A DNA stretch of 64,000 nucleotides, taken from positions 23,133,285 through 23,197,284 of the forward strand of contig JAQJVK010000006.1 in the NCBI GenBank assembly GCA_035578135.1, given 5' to 3'. The position numbers and the translations under genes are program-made. Below the pieces are notes generated by a model, which was not told the DNA's origin, did not search any database, and saw only the letters and a program-made list of their open reading frames with translations. Positions within the stretch are counted from its first letter, which is position 1. Each line of letters starts with the position of its first letter. Source of the DNA: Flexamia atlantica. Lineage: Eukaryota; Arthropoda; Insecta; Hemiptera; Cicadellidae. Below are positions 10,396 through 24,298 of the stretch, piece by piece.

Positions 10396-13331
10396 ACTTT
10401 TTAGTGGAAAGTTTTGTCTTTTATGTTTGATTTCAATTGAATCAATAACAGTTGTAGAATATCATTAATACCCTACTCCAGTTTACTTTGCTGATGACTG
10501 AATCACTTAATAGATTACTAAGCTGTACTTCTGTTATTGGTTAACTAATTTTTCGGACAGGTCAGGCTATTGTACCACGAAGTCCCAGAAGATTTACAGT
10601 GTATATAGTACACATTTAAATGAGAAAAATGAGATTTTATAAGGGATTTTTGAAAGCAAATCTGGCCTATATGCGGGCCAAATACATTACTGGCAAAGTC
10701 TCAGCTCAATCGGTTCGTAATTTTCACATTTTACATATATTCAGATCCATTTTACCTTATAAAACAATAATATACACGGTATTTCACTATTGGGAGTGTA
10801 CAAATCACTAAACAGTTGCTCTATAACATAGAAAAGTCACTAGATTTTTGAGAGTGTAATTGTTTGACACCGAATATATACCAGTTTTTCCACGTTGACC
10901 GTTTTAGAGCTATTAATCTACAATAGTCAATGACATTTTATGGTTAGCTTTAAACAGCTGACCTTGATCCAGCTCAATGAAAAACATCAGTTTGATACAT
11001 ACATCTGTTTTTAACTTATTTTTCAAACAGCTTTCATCTTAAAAGCATACGAGGTGTATTTGAAGAACTGGGATAGATTGCCTCTATGCTTAGCTCAATC
11101 TGTTTATTATTTGCGTGTTTCTATCCTAAAGGCTGGAACAGATGTATCAGACAAAGTTTACAATTTCATGTATTTATGCTTTTTTGTTTTTCGAATTGAC
11201 GATCGTATTGTTACTTTGGGAAACTTAAAACAACTTTGAAATCGGATCAACCAATCATTAAAACCTTATCTCCTCAGCATAGCCATAAAACATTTCTAGA
11301 ATTCTGTCACAGCGTTCATATTATGAATACATCGTGTGAAAAGTTATAATATTCTATTCTAAACCCTCGAGTTTGGCCTCAGATTTTCTCGGTCAGTTTA
11401 TTGCAGAGATTTTCATCACAACATAACCATGAGCTCGGCACCTGAAATGGCAAATCGTTTTAATACAGTTTTAAATACATTTACAAAACTGTTCAGGGAT
11501 TTACTCATAAGATAGATTCGGTTTCGAATTGCGATGCTTGCACGTTAGCACTAGGCCTATAAGTTGTCTAATAAGACGTATAAAAATCGTTTTTAGCATG
11601 TTTCAACCTGTGAAACACAAACTGGAAATCATAAACGTTCATGTTGAAATTTAAACTCAACTTACAAAAGCCTGTTGGGGATTTTTTTCAGTGGAAACTG
11701 CAAGAATGCTCACACATCACATGTCACAAAAACACTTGAGGCATGTGGCTTGTGCTTTCAAATGCATCACCTAGGCACACTAAAACGTTAAGATTTAGAC
11801 TACTCTTCTTCATTACCTGATCGTAATAAGTAAATTTTTCACTGACTATTGATAATCGACATTTATCATAGCCTGTTTTATTTAAACACGGTAGAGAATC
11901 CTACATATATTAGTTTTTCATAAATATTTCATGCTTTTTGGTTTACACTTTTTAAAATTATGTAGTAATCACAAGTCTTTTTATGGAATTAACTGTGTTT
12001 GAATCAACATATTAAATTGTAAACATGATGCAAAATGTTTTGACATTATAATATCATTGTGAAGCTGAAGCAGCTGTTCATATGTCATATAATTACATAT
12101 TTATTTTAAAGTATGTGACAGCTGTAGTAAAATAAACTTTGTTTTGTTCACCTTTGTTTTGCCAACAAAAAGTTGTTCAAAATATTGAATTTTTTAAGGT
12201 TTTTAGCATTTTTCTCCTAAATAAATATTTCAATGAAACAAAATGTTATATATGGGACCTACGGGAAATCATCCCGGTTATTTTGGTGGTAGAATCACGT
12301 TGATTGGTAAAAGTATTGCAGAGAAATCGGTGAACATCTCTAGAAAAAAAAAAAAAACATATCCCAAGACGAATTGAGAACCTTCTTCTTTTGTTGGTGG
12401 GGGAAGTCGGTTAAAAAGGGTCATGGATAATACAAAAAAATTACACACACCTAAACTATATGTATAGTAACTATAATGTTTCTCTAGTAATTAATTCCCT
12501 GAGTAAATGTATGTTATGTTGATTTTATATTATTATTCTAAAATACAAATATATATCTGTTCATACAAATATAAATTCTGTTTATACAAATATATAAACA
12601 GAATGTAAGTACAAATTGTTCTCTTTCTATCACTGCCATCTTGTAATGGTTAAATGCATACACTTTGAATACCAATTATTAAAAATTCAGGCACACCAAA
12701 GTGTTGTCATTAGATGACAGTAAAATCTTGTTATCAAATCGTGGCAGACGAATCATGTCTGCCTATATTACAGTATTGAGGCAGAGAGACTTCTTTCTCA
12801 TCCCAATGGATGAACATCATTATTAAATCTGAGGAGTCAATCACTAATTTTAGTCATCAAGTGGACAAATTTTGCACAAGAGGAACCAATGTTTATGCCA
12901 TTTTATGGCAGACATATGTAGCTGTGATGATATTTTGAATATTCGGATCCTACCAATCACTATGGCAGACAAATCTAGTCAAACCAGTCAGCCCAGTTTA
13001 GCTGTTTAAAGTCTTCTAATTGTGGAAGCAGAATCTCACCGTCAAATTGCAGTAGATTATTATTAAAATTGTTATTTATTACTTTTATCCCTCTGTCATA
13101 TCTCGTTTTCATACCAAGACGAAATGCTTTTTGTGTCGTATTGAAGAATCTAGAAGATTTAATAAGGTGGGCGGATTCTATTGTTTTACCCAATTTGTTG
13201 TTATTTAGTCATCAAACTTGCTTATTACCAATTTTCCTAACCCGAATTTGGTTTGATTATAATCATTATGGAATAGGAAGACTCTACTATAGGCCTAAAT
13301 AAAAAATATTAAGATAAAATAAAATACTTAC
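10396..13331. other. remainder of bai-like intron 3, no gene recognised
   Basis: AT-rich sequence with only short open frames, none with codon-like composition or splice context. A block at about 12245-12420 (GGGACCTACGGGAAATCATC ... GAAGTCGGTTAAAAAG) looks like a decayed repeat. Confidence 0.5.
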
Positions 13332-13402
13332 AAGTTCATAATTCTTGGCTTCCACTCCTCGTTTGATGTGAAGAGAGATTTCTTGAGGAACATAGCTCTG
13401 CT
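13332..13402 (-). CDS. bai: TMED10/baiser-like p24 cargo receptor, exon 3
   Basis: Acceptor TTTCTCAG before 13402 and donor CTT|GTAAGTAT after 13332. The 71 bases complete the split codon from exon 2 and read QQSYVPQEISLHIKRGVEAK followed by NYEL. This is the linker between GOLD domain and coiled coil, with the family's conserved GVEAKNYE. Phase 1 at entry and phase 0 at exit fit both neighbours exactly. Confidence 0.88.
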
Positions 13403-14439
13403 CTGAGAAAACAGAAGAAAATAATTTCGGAAAAACAATTTCAAGACTATTGTTAATTTGTAGCTAGGCCTACCTATTTATTTATTTAATATCTCACATT
13501 ATTAAAGAAACTAGTTGAAAGGTACAAGGCAGGCCTAAAATGGTTTTGTAGACAACAAACCAGAAAAGGACATTTCAGTATCTAGATTTAAAAAAATTGT
13601 TAATAAAGCTTATATCTTTATAATAGACGAGCATTTTTCTCACTAGGTATTTGTCCTCCCTTTTCCTCACCCTGTGTGCAACGTAGCAAAAATCTAAGAG
13701 CACAGATAAAATTATATTTTTCTGTAGATGTGCACAGTACCATCAAAATTTAAAATAGTCTTTTAGATAAACAGAAAATTGAATTATAAATTTCAAAAAA
13801 ATCAACATTGGCCTTATGAGTTGCCATAGAGGGGATAGAATAACAAAACAGAACTGTACATTTGTCATCATATGTAGCTGTTAACGCATGCAATTTTTCG
13901 TTGAGTAAAGATTGAAAGTAGGAACATTACGTGAGAGCGAATATTGGGCAAGAATGTACGCTGTTTTTTTCTGTCATTAGAGATATAAAACCAAAACTAT
14001 AAAAAACTTTTTGTCAAGTAAAAACAAAATAAATGTAAGGAATTCATTAATGACACGAGTTAGTATTCATCCAGTAAAAAATCTACCAGAGTTAAGAACA
14101 AATTATTATCTTCAAACAATTTCAAGCCACATGTTTTGTTGGGGAATGGAGTGAAAATATAGCAATTGATGAAATCAGGACTATTTAGAGAAGATTGAAG
14201 ATATCATATTCAAATATGTTTCATTTGAGATTTATAGAGAAAATCAAGATTGGTCGCTTAAATAAGATATAGAGCTAAAAATTTGCTAATATGAAGGGAA
14301 GAAAAAGTACATGACGTTGAGTCTCTACCATCCAGTGTACTAACTGACTGACGTGCAACTGGACATTACATTCAAATTGTGTTTTTCATTGGTGGAGAAT
14401 GGGTAAAATATGTATAATATTTTAATGATAATGATAGTA
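13403..14439. other. bai-like intron 2, unique-looking part
   Basis: AT-rich, no supported gene or element boundary. Confidence 0.4.
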
Positions 14440-14640
14440 AGAGAGGGAGGGAGGGAAAAAGGTCCAAAGGGTAGGGAAGAAGGGAAAAAATTCCGAAGGG
14501 TAGGAAAGGAGGGAGGGGAGATGGTAAGAAGAGAATTAATTAAGGAGAAAAGGAGGGAAAAGTGGGAAGGTCGGAAGGATGGGAAGTAGAGTGTGAGGGA
14601 AGGAATGGATTGAGGAAGGGAGGGAACTATGGTAAGGGGT
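14440..14640 (+). repeat. purine-rich low-complexity tract
   Basis: About 200 bases of almost pure A/G on the plus strand (GAGGGAGGGAGGGAAAAAGG and related). Long homopurine runs can form triplex (H-DNA). The opposed minus-strand frame of Ser/Pro/Phe is a by-product of this composition. Confidence 0.6.
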
Positions 14641-14749
14641 GAATGGTACAATAATATTTTATATAATATTTGATGACTGAATTTTTATTGTTCTCTGAAT
14701 CAATAATCAGCTCAGTCTTTAAAAAAATAGATGTGGAATCTTCGTAGGC

Positions 14750-17176
14750 CCGTATTAATTTTCGGGAATATTTATTGGGTGGTCATACTAAATATACAAT
14801 CCTCAAAACAAACAATTTCAACCCCCCTCACCCCCTAAAAGGGGGTGAAATGGGGGAAAACTTGAGTACTGTTTGATTTTTGCCTCTGGCGGCTAAAATG
14901 AAGGTTCTGTTCAAAAACTAAGGTTATTTCCTTAGTTGAAATGAAATTTCCTACAATTCTGGTCATTATGTATTTTGCCTTATCTCAAAGCCTTCACTCC
15001 CAAAATGACCTCTAAATTTAAAATTCAGGTACACTTTTCAGTTTATTTTGGGTTTTGATGATTTTTCAGTATATATTTTAAGCTTTTAGACCTCGATTTT
15101 CACAATGAGGTAGTAAGTTTGATCCTTTAGGGTTATCAGGGGACATTCGCAGAATTCACCCCGTTTCAACCTCTAAAATAGCCCTCAAAATTTAAACTTT
15201 TGATGAATTTTAATATTTCCTCCAGGTTTTCAGCTCCAGATGATTTAATGTTATACGTAGAGGGCTGAACTTTGGCATACATAATCTCTACAGCATATAT
15301 GCTACAAATAAGAATAATATAACAAGTTTGTAATATAAAATTTCATATAAAGTTATAAAAACTTCAAAATTTGCCCAATGTCAGCGATTTTCTCGAGGTA
15401 TTTCATCCCGATTCAAACCAAACTTCCCGATTAGCTAGAAAATTTAAATTTGGCATGAATTTGGCATGAATGGAATTTGGTTTCTTGGATGGTCAATGTA
15501 TAGGAAAAATTATCAAAAAACGCCATTTTGATTTTAACCTCCTAAACAAATTACAAAAAATCGCTTCAAAGCTATGTTACAAATCAGTGATGATAAAAGT
15601 TTTACTTTTTTATTTTTTTTAAATAAAGTTTGTTATGTGGCTTAATTTAGTTGATAGTTTAGTCGAATAATGGCCTAAATTTCCCAATTCGTTCATTCCT
15701 GTGACATCAAAAATGCATGTTAATTTTTCACGTTAATAAGATGGAAAATCTGTAATATGTTGATTTTTAAGTTTAATTGGATTTAATTTGAATGCATGCT
15801 CATTTTTCACGTTAAAGATGTGGAAAAGCTGTAATGTGTTGATTTTTAAGTTTAATTGGATTTAATTTGATTATTAAAATAGCACTCTTATAAATCTTAC
15901 TAATAATTCAAAAGGAAGGAAGAGGAAATAGAAAAAAAACTAAGGTTATTTCCTTAGTTGAAATGAAATTTCTAACAATTTTGGTCATTATGTATTTTGC
16001 CTTATCTCAACGCCTTCACTCCCAAAATGACCTCTAAATTTAAAGTTCATATACATTTTTCAGTCTTTTTTGGATTTTGATGATTTTTTATATATATTTT
16101 TAGCTTATAGACCTCGAATTTCACAATGAGATAGTAAGTTTGATCCTTTAGGGTTATCAGGGGACATTCGCAGAATTCACCCCGTTTCAACCCCTAAAAT
16201 AGCCCTCAAACTTTAAACTTTTGTTGAATTTTAACAACCAAGTTAAAACACACTAGCCTGATCGGAACATCGGATGGTGGGGTTAGGAGGGGATAAATAA
16301 ACCCCTTAAAATGGGTTTTTGAAATCTTTTACATAGAAAATGGAAATTATCATATCCTGGGTTGGACCATTGGATTTAAATTGAAAAAAACAACAATTTG
16401 GTACTGTGAATAATTGTTCTCCGTCCAGTAATTTGTCTCAATGTTTACCTTATGGGAAATAAATAAAATTTATATATCGCTTATTTATCAACAAATCTGA
16501 ATAAAAATTTGTAGATATCATTATTTAGTTGTTACCTGCTGAAAAACTTTAATTTTTAAATATCCATGTCAGCGAACCTGCACACTTATTTCCTATATTA
16601 TTCTTATGGAGGAAATTGGTTTTGACATTTTACTTTAGTCTTTTTATAAATAGGCTGTTGTAAAACATCTCAGAAATTTTAACCTATCTGATTTTCCAGA
16701 AATTTAATGAATCATTTCAGTAATAACTATCCCCCGCCCCTACAATAAACCCAATTGAAACTATTCACCACAAAAACTTGAAATAATTAATTTTGCTGAG
16801 CATTTGTAAACAGTTTATTCGTTTTGTTACTTTCAACACAAACTATCCGTATTGGGGCGAAATCCTTTAAGGGGGCCTGGCGTCACAGATTTCTTGTAAG
16901 GCGGCATTGTAAACAGTTTAATTACATTTGTCCTGTGAATTTTCAACATCCACCCCATAGTTTCACCTCATTTTTACATAGTTATTTGTCACCACTCAAC
17001 CAACAACACCCCGACCACCAACTATCTCCTTGAACAACACCAAAGATACCTCGTTTTCAGAGTTTGTAAACAGTTTGATAAAAATCTGTACGTTGACTTC
17101 GATATGCAAACCCCCCCTCTATCGAGAGCCTCCCAAAGGGGGCCTGGGGGCGGAGCCCCCAGCGAGCCGTAAGGCG
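14750..17176 (+). mobile_element. Helitron-like unit A (left-truncated) of a tandem array
   Basis: Ends with a perfect GC hairpin, CTGGGGGCGGAGCCCCCAG at 17144-17162 (8-bp stem, GGA loop), followed by GCGAGCCGTAAGGCGAGTCTATA. Contains a direct duplication of about 300 bases (about 14907-15204 and 15934-16234), each beginning with the hairpin AACTAAGG-TTATTT-CCTTAGTT. Non-coding. Lies in intron 2 of the bai-like gene. Confidence 0.5.
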
Positions 17177-19165
17177 AGTCTATATTATATACGACCGCAT
17201 GTGTAACTCACTCACTCACTCACTCACGTATACAAATTCAAACCATACTTCCCGATGAGCTAGAAACATGAAATTTGGCACGAATATTACTTTGGTGGCC
17301 AAGCCACAGGAAAAATTGTCAAAACAAAACATTTCCACCCCCAACCCCTAAAAGGGGGGGAAGACTTGAATTTAAAAAAACGTACTTTTCGTTTTCGGGC
17401 TCTAGCGGCTAAACTAGAGGTACTATCGAAAAACGGACTGCACCACGTGCCACGGATTTTTCATGATCTACAACTTTGGTCCTATGACTTTTTGCCCTAT
17501 CTCGTCTCCTTCACCCTTAGGTAGCTCTAGAACTTTTAATTTTCAAAGATTTCTCCGGGTTTTTAAGTCCCAGTAGATTTAATATTATACGTAGAGGGCT
17601 GAAGTTTGGCATAAATCATCTCTACATCATATATGTTAAAAATTGTTAGTAATATAACTAGTTTCTGACATTAAAATGCATATAAAGTTAAAAAACCTTC
17701 AAAATTCGCCAAATATCAGCGATTTTCTAGAGGTATTTCATTCCAGCTCAAACCATACTTCCCGATGAGCTAGAAACTTGAATTTTAGCACGAATATTTC
17801 TTGGAGGGTCAGCATCTAGTGGAAACTATTAAAACTCATAATTTTTTTATTTAAACCCCCCAAAAAAATTACAAAAATCGCTAACAAAAGCTATTTTTAA
17901 AGCAGAGGTTTTTGAGCTCTAGTGGCCAAACGGATGGCCCTATCGAAAAACGGACTGCTGAGTGCCCCGCGGATTTTTCACGATCTACAACATTGGTCCT
18001 GTGACTTTTTGCCCTATCTCGCCTCCTTCACCCTTAGGTTGCTCTAGAACTTTCAATTTTCTAAGATTACCCCGACGTTTTTCAGCTCCAGTAGATTTAT
18101 TATTATACATACAGGGCTGGAATTTTGTTCAAATCATCTCTACAGCGTAAATGTTACAAACCGCAAATAATATAACTTTTATTGGTATTGAAATGCATAT
18201 AAACTTGAAAAAATCTTCGGAATTCGCCAAATTCCAGCAATTTTCTCGAGGTAATGTATTTCGTATAACCCTGATACACTACCTAGACTCCTGATAATTT
18301 GCAATCAGTATGTATATGACTTGATTTTGTGCCCTGTCTCGTGTCTTTCGCCCTCAGATAGCTCTAAACCCTTTCAACCCCGAAACCGACCAATAAACGT
18401 AACAAATTAAGCATTTTTCATATGTTTGGCAATATTATTTTTAAATAAATAATTTGGCTTACGCCTTGAGCCCACCAACCCTCACTTCTTTCAAATAATT
18501 GTCCCCTAAAGCCATAAAACCCCTACCACCAATATCTCTTGACCCCTTGAACAAACCCAAAATACCTTGTGCTGAGGATTTGTAAACAATTAATTTAATT
18601 TTCACCTGTATTTTTTAAGAAATAAGTTTACCTCAACCCGAGACCCTCCTACCCTTTCCCAACAAAAAAGCCCAAACCCCTCCATCATAAATCCCTCCAC
18701 TAAATACTCCCCTCTCCCCCACCAACTGCCCCCCCAAACGATAAATGTTGCTAGGATTTGTAAAGGCTTAATTCATATTGTGACTTTTCATTACACAAAT
18801 TACAACTCCTTTCACTACAACTCCTTCATTTTTTCCTAACCTTCATGTCTTACCAACACTTGCCCCTTATAAGCCAACTAACCTCCCACATAAAACCCCC
18901 CAAAACCAACTACGTCCCAAAACCAACTACGTCCCAAAACTACTAATATCTTGTACAGAGTAGTTGTAGACTGTTTAATTAATTTTGTCTAGATTTTTAT
19001 ACCCAAACCCCCCCCCCTGAATACGACCGGAGATACCAGGTATGGTGACTTTGTACGTAAACAAATAAATTAATATTTCTATGTGACTTTACAATATTAA
19101 AATTCCTCTCCAAAGAACTCACAGTAGGGGGCCTGGGGGCGGAGCCCCCAGCGAGCCGAAGGCGA
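17177..19165 (+). mobile_element. Helitron-like unit B of the array
   Basis: Begins with the ACTCACTCACTCACTCAC run followed by CAAATTCAAACCATACTTCC and CGATGAGCTAGAAAC, and ends with hairpin 19133-19151 plus GCGAGCCGAAGGCGAGTCTA. Hairpin-to-hairpin distance from unit A is about 1.99 kb. Internal segments repeat (two CCCGATGAGCTAGAAAC blocks at about 17250 and 17760). Non-coding. Confidence 0.5.
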
Positions 19166-22100
19166 GTCTAAATAATATACAGACCGATGTGTAACTGACT
19201 CACTGATTAATAGATACAAATTCAAACCATACTTCCCGATGAGCTAGAGACTTGAAATTTTGCACAAATTTTCCTAAGAGGGTCAATGTACAGGAAAAAT
19301 CATCAAAAGTCAACATTTTTTATTTTAACCCTCTCAAAAAAATTACTAAAAAATTGCTTAAAAGTTTTTTTTAAAGAAATGTTATTTTGAGCTCTAATGG
19401 TCGAACGGATGGTCCTATCGAGAAACGGACTGCACCATGTGTCATGGATTTTTCAAGATCTACAACTTTGGTTCAGTGACGTTTTGCCCTATCTCGTCTC
19501 CTTCACCCTTAGATTGCTCTAGAAATTTCAATTTTTGAAGATTTTCCTTTGGTTTTCCAGCTCCAGTTGGCTTGATATTAAATGTACAGGGCTGAAATTC
19601 GGTTCACATCGTCTGTACAGCATATATGTTACAAATCACCAATAATATAATTAGTTCTTAACATATAAATGCATCTAAAGCTAAAAAATCTTTGAAATTT
19701 GCCTTGTTAAACCCTCCTGACATGTTTTTTTAAGTTGCTGTTTAATGCAGCTTTCATAACTGCTAATGTGTTTCTTATCGGTAAAAATAATAATAATAAA
19801 TAACTTTTATAGATAAATATTCTTTACAAGCAAAGTTGATGTTTTAAGCCTGAAAATACTTCAATCGTATGATTTTTCATGCGCTAATTGTATTTAAAAC
19901 AATGATTTTACTTTTAGGTTCTCGCTGTTTTCACTTCAAACCGGCGGTAATGCAGTACGTGCCCAAATCAGATAAAAGAATCAACAGGTTATTATCTGGT
20001 CGTGTGGTTCTCTGGTTCAGTTATACTGCGCTTAGACATAGTTCTATTCTACGTTATCATGAAAATGCAGAACGTTTTTATCGACTTGAAATTTCTCCAA
20101 TTTTTTCTATGTAGAATTTTAATATTAGAACACCCGTCGAAACCAAATATTTGTATTATGTAAACTTAAACATTTTTTAACACATCTTTAAATATTGCCT
20201 TCATTCTGTGTATTGCAGTGTTTCAGTACCAGTAGCAACTATTTTGTTTGTTATCAGTAAAAGAGTATCAATCTCTCTCTATTAATGCCCTATTAATATA
20301 ATGACGGTTGGTCAAAAAAAATCTTCCAGTCTGGTTTGTTTCTACTAATTAGTGATGGCAAATGCCTGAACAAAATCTATATCAAGACATTAAAAAAAAA
20401 CCGATCTTTGTATTGACATTTGTATTACTCAGTTAATTTTTAAGCGAATATTGTAGAAAACGACTATTTAATGCCTTGTTTTCTAACAAAGGTGGTTATC
20501 GAAGCAAAATCCTTGCTCTTCAGGTAACTCAACGTCCAAAACTCAAAGGGTGTTATGTTTGGAGACCAGACAGGCTCTTGTTAGGAGTCACTGCCAAACA
20601 AACATTGCTTAGAATTAACATACTAATTTGTTTTGTATTCTGTTTCCGCCTGGAAATCCGAAATAGTTTAAACCACCAGCGTTACTGAAAATGGCATTAA
20701 ATAAGGAATAGTTCACAGCAACACTCACGTCTCTAACCAACAAATAGCTGAGCTGTAACAAAATAAGACTTAACTAGTTATCCTATCGAAAAACAAAGAT
20801 CAATACTGTATTGAAATAAATTTAACAACAATTTCTGTTTTTATTTTTGGATATTTTGCCCTCTCTTCTCTTTCACCCATAACATGGGCCCTTAAAAAAA
20901 GTTGTTTTTTAATTTCCACTTTATTTTTTACTTTTTTTAATCTTGATTAAAAGTTTTGACATAACGAGAGTCAGTTTTGCCGTTCAAGTTTAGGCCCCAT
21001 CAAAGGTCATTCGCCAATTTATTCCGTTTCAACACCTAAAAGAGTCCTAAAGTTGAACGTTCATCAAATTTGAACTTTCCTTGTGGTTTTTTCTAATATA
21101 TTCTGAAATGACAGACCCAAGTTTTGACTTGGTATTACTCAGTGTCCCCGCCCACGTTTAAGCGAAGTCATTGGCCATTTCTCACCCCTTTCAACCCCTA
21201 CATACAACCAATAAATGAAGCAAATTAAACTATTTTCAAATGTTTGGCATTGTTATTTCTATACAAATACTTTTGCCTAACCCCCTGGCCCCCGACCCTC
21301 TTCCCCTTCAAATAATTAACCTTCCACAACCAACAGCTCCCACCACCAAACTAGTGGTCCTATCGAAAAACAATTTTCAATATTAAATTTGTTTTTCTAC
21401 AATTTTGGTTCTTATTTTCGGGTATTTTGCCCTATCTCACCTCCTTAACCCCTAAACTGTGCCCTGAAATAAATTTGTTTGTAAATTTCCACTTATTTTG
21501 GTTTTTTTTATTTGTGTGTTTATTTTTTATTTTGATTCAAAATTTTGACATGGAGAGTCAGTTTTACCGCTCAGGTTTAGGCCTCTATAAATGGTCATTC
21601 GCCAATTTATTTCGTTTCATCCCCTGAAAGAGTCCTAAAGTTTAACTTTCATTAAATTTGAATTTTCCTCGTGGTTTTTTCTAATATACAGTCGACTCTC
21701 CCTAACTCGAAAGTCCACGGGACTGCGATTTTTCTTCGTGTTACGTATAGTTCGTCGTAGGCATAGTTCGAGTTATAGAGGTAAACTAAATGAAAATTCG
21801 TGATATAGAGGTAAAGAAAAATGTAGTTTATACCCTACATATTCGACAAATCCAAGCTTTTAACTTATTTAAATATCATATATCAATGAAAAATACAGTA
21901 TTTATAATATAAAACATGTAAAACACAAAAACAGAAAGGATCATATCAATTCTGATTAAAAAGTCTGTAATCTTCTTCTGCTTGAACATGTAAAAACAAT
22001 TATTGCAGTATCGATCATATAATTTTTATTAAAACAATAATATAAAGAAACTTGACTGTATTCCCTACAGCTACAAAAATAACTCATAACGTTGAATATT

Positions 22101-23453
22101 ACTGTATTAATGAATAATACTTACAGTACGGTATACAAAATAAAAACGTTTGAAATAAATTAGAGTAAACAGTTCAGAACGCCGAGATTTCGTATTACAG
22201 AGGTCCATTCTGAAAACTTTGTGGTGTGGAGGTAAACTTCCTATGTTATGGAGGTAAAGCGTGAATCGAATTTGTCTTATCAACTGAACTTCGTGTTATA
22301 GAGGTAATTTTTGTGTCCCTTCGAGTTACAGAGGTAAAATATACCCGGAAAATTGGTTCGTGTTATGAAAATTAGTTCGTGTTATGAATAGTAATTTCTT
22401 CGTGTTAGACAGATTTTTCCAAGGGGATTAAAAATAGTTCGTGATATCAAGGATTTCGTGATTTTAAGGTTCGTGTTAGCGAGAGTCGACTGCATTCTTT
22501 AAATGAGAGACCCAAGTTTTGACTTCGGATTACTCGGTGTCACCGCCCACGTTTAAGCGGAGTCTTTGGCCGTTTCTCACCCCTTTCAACCTACATGCAA
22601 CCAATAAACGAAGCAAATTAAACTATTTTCAAATGTTTGGCATTGTCATTTCTAAACAAATACTTTTGCCTAACCCCCTGGCCCCCGGACCCCCTCCCCG
22701 TTCAAATATTAACCTTCCACAACCAACAACCCCCACCACCAAACATCCTCCCGAACACCAACATACCTTGTGCCGAGAATTCGTACATAGTTTTATTAAC
22801 TTTCCCTTTTGACTTTTATATCTAAACCCTCCTCACCCGAGGGATTTTTACCCCACAGGTTTATCAAAGGTCATTCGCCGATTTAACCCCGTTTTAACTT
22901 TTCAAATACTTGTCTTAAGTCGAACCTTTATATTTTGAAATTTTCTCTTGGTTAAAAAAATATTATTTGATCGAGAGGCCCAATTTTTCAGAAGGGATTT
23001 GTTATTGTCACCTCCCATGATTAACCCTAAGTTATTTGTCATTTCTAAACGCTTTCGATCCCTAATCCCGCTAATGCAAGAAAAATCAAGTAGGCCTACT
23101 GTTAAAAAGTTTGGCAATACTATTTTAAAACAACAATTTTGTTCTCACACCTCAGAGGTTCATCAAAGGTTACTCGCCAACTTTACCATTTCAACTCCAT
23201 GAAAAAGTTCTCTAAATCTAAACTTGCAATGAGTTTACAATCGCACTGGTGGTTTTTACCATGTTAGTTAAGATATCTTGAAGTAGGAATTCCAACCAAA
23301 ACAATTAAATTAATTTGGTCTTGTCTCTATTCAAAATAAAAACCCCCTTCTTAGGGACTCATAATGGGAGGTCTGGGGGCGGAGTATAGTTCAACCGCGG
23401 GAGAACACAAACGGGGGCCTGGGGGCGGAGCCCCCAGCGAACGAAGCGAGGAT
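19166..23453 (+). mobile_element. Helitron-like unit C of the array, internally expanded and interrupted
   Basis: Starts like unit B (ACTGACTCACTGATT ... CAAACCATACTTCCCGATGA) and ends with hairpin 23419-23437 followed by CGAACGAAGCGAGGATAG|T. A decayed hairpin copy lies at about 23368. The segment about 20860-21330 is repeated at about 21420-22745, the second copy carrying the pogo-like MITE. Non-coding. Confidence 0.5.
21689..22492. mobile_element. 804-bp pogo/Tigger-like MITE
   Basis: Ends CAGTCGACTCTCC and GAGAGTCGACTG, preceded by TA and followed by CA (a decayed TA). Subterminal motifs TTCGTGTTA, GAGTTATAGAGG and TTCGAGTTA repeat through the interior, as is usual for this group. The empty site survives at about 21095 in the sister repeat (CTAATATATTCTGAAATGA), so the boundaries are directly supported. 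No transposase. Confidence 0.75.
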
Positions 23454-24177
23454 AGTATTATATAACAACTCTTATTATGAAATAATGTAACCTTTCATTG
23501 CATTTATTTCATGTCCTTTACCACCCATTATTATCTCATGACAAGAAAGCAGACTAAGTAGAATAAATTGTAAGTAACTTAACTCTTAGCTGAGTAGGCC
23601 TATTACTATTTTTAATAAATGCCTGGTTACATTCCAAATGTAATGAATTTTTCAATATTTTTTTTTGTGTTGAGTAATGTGTCATTTTATGATTTATTAC
23701 AGACTTTGTGTTTTATGCATCAATAAAATCCATCAGATGGATTTTTTAAATATTGATTCCTAAAGAAATGGATATGATTAGGCCTATGGATGAGGTTTAG
23801 ATAAATCCGAAACCCAGGTCAAACCAGTCAGGACAAGTTAGAACTGCGAATGATATTGATATATAACCATTTTATGTTTTCAGCTTGTTTAGTCTGGCGT
23901 AAATTGCATATATAAATTATTTTATGAAATTTCATTTAGCCTAGATGCTGTACTGATACAGGTTGATGTTCGATTAGATAATGAAATCATCTTTATTACT
24001 TATCAAAATATCATTGATAGGAATGATTAACATTGGAATCGGATATGAAGGTTTAGCCAATTGAACTGAGAGCTAAATACAATTCTTCAGAATAATTTAC
24101 AACCTTCTGCTACCCTTGGGTTACATACACTCTGTTATGTTATAAAACCTTTAATGATCTCCTAAATATTTACTTAC

Positions 24178-24298
24178 GAAATGGAACTTTCGTGGTGAAG
24201 CATATTTCAAAAGTATCGTAGTTTTCGGTGACAAATGTAAACTTTGACTTTCCAATATCATGATTCTGAGCCAGTATGTGCCCTTTTGAATCGGTTAC
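24178..24298 (-). CDS. bai: TMED10/baiser-like p24 cargo receptor, exon 2
   Basis: Acceptor TTTACAG before 24298 and donor TTC|GTAAGTA after 24178. Forty codons plus one base give the second half of the GOLD domain: VTDSKGHILAQNHDIGKSKF then TFVTENYDTFEICFTTKVPF. The Cys in EICF (residue 91 of the joined protein) is the partner of C30 in exon 1 for the GOLD-domain disulphide. Enters in phase 0 and exits in phase 1, matching exons 1 and 3. Confidence 0.9.

Noticed and set aside
14340..14651. Ser/Pro/Phe-rich 103-codon frame on the minus strand
   Set aside because: Produced by the homopurine tract on the other strand.
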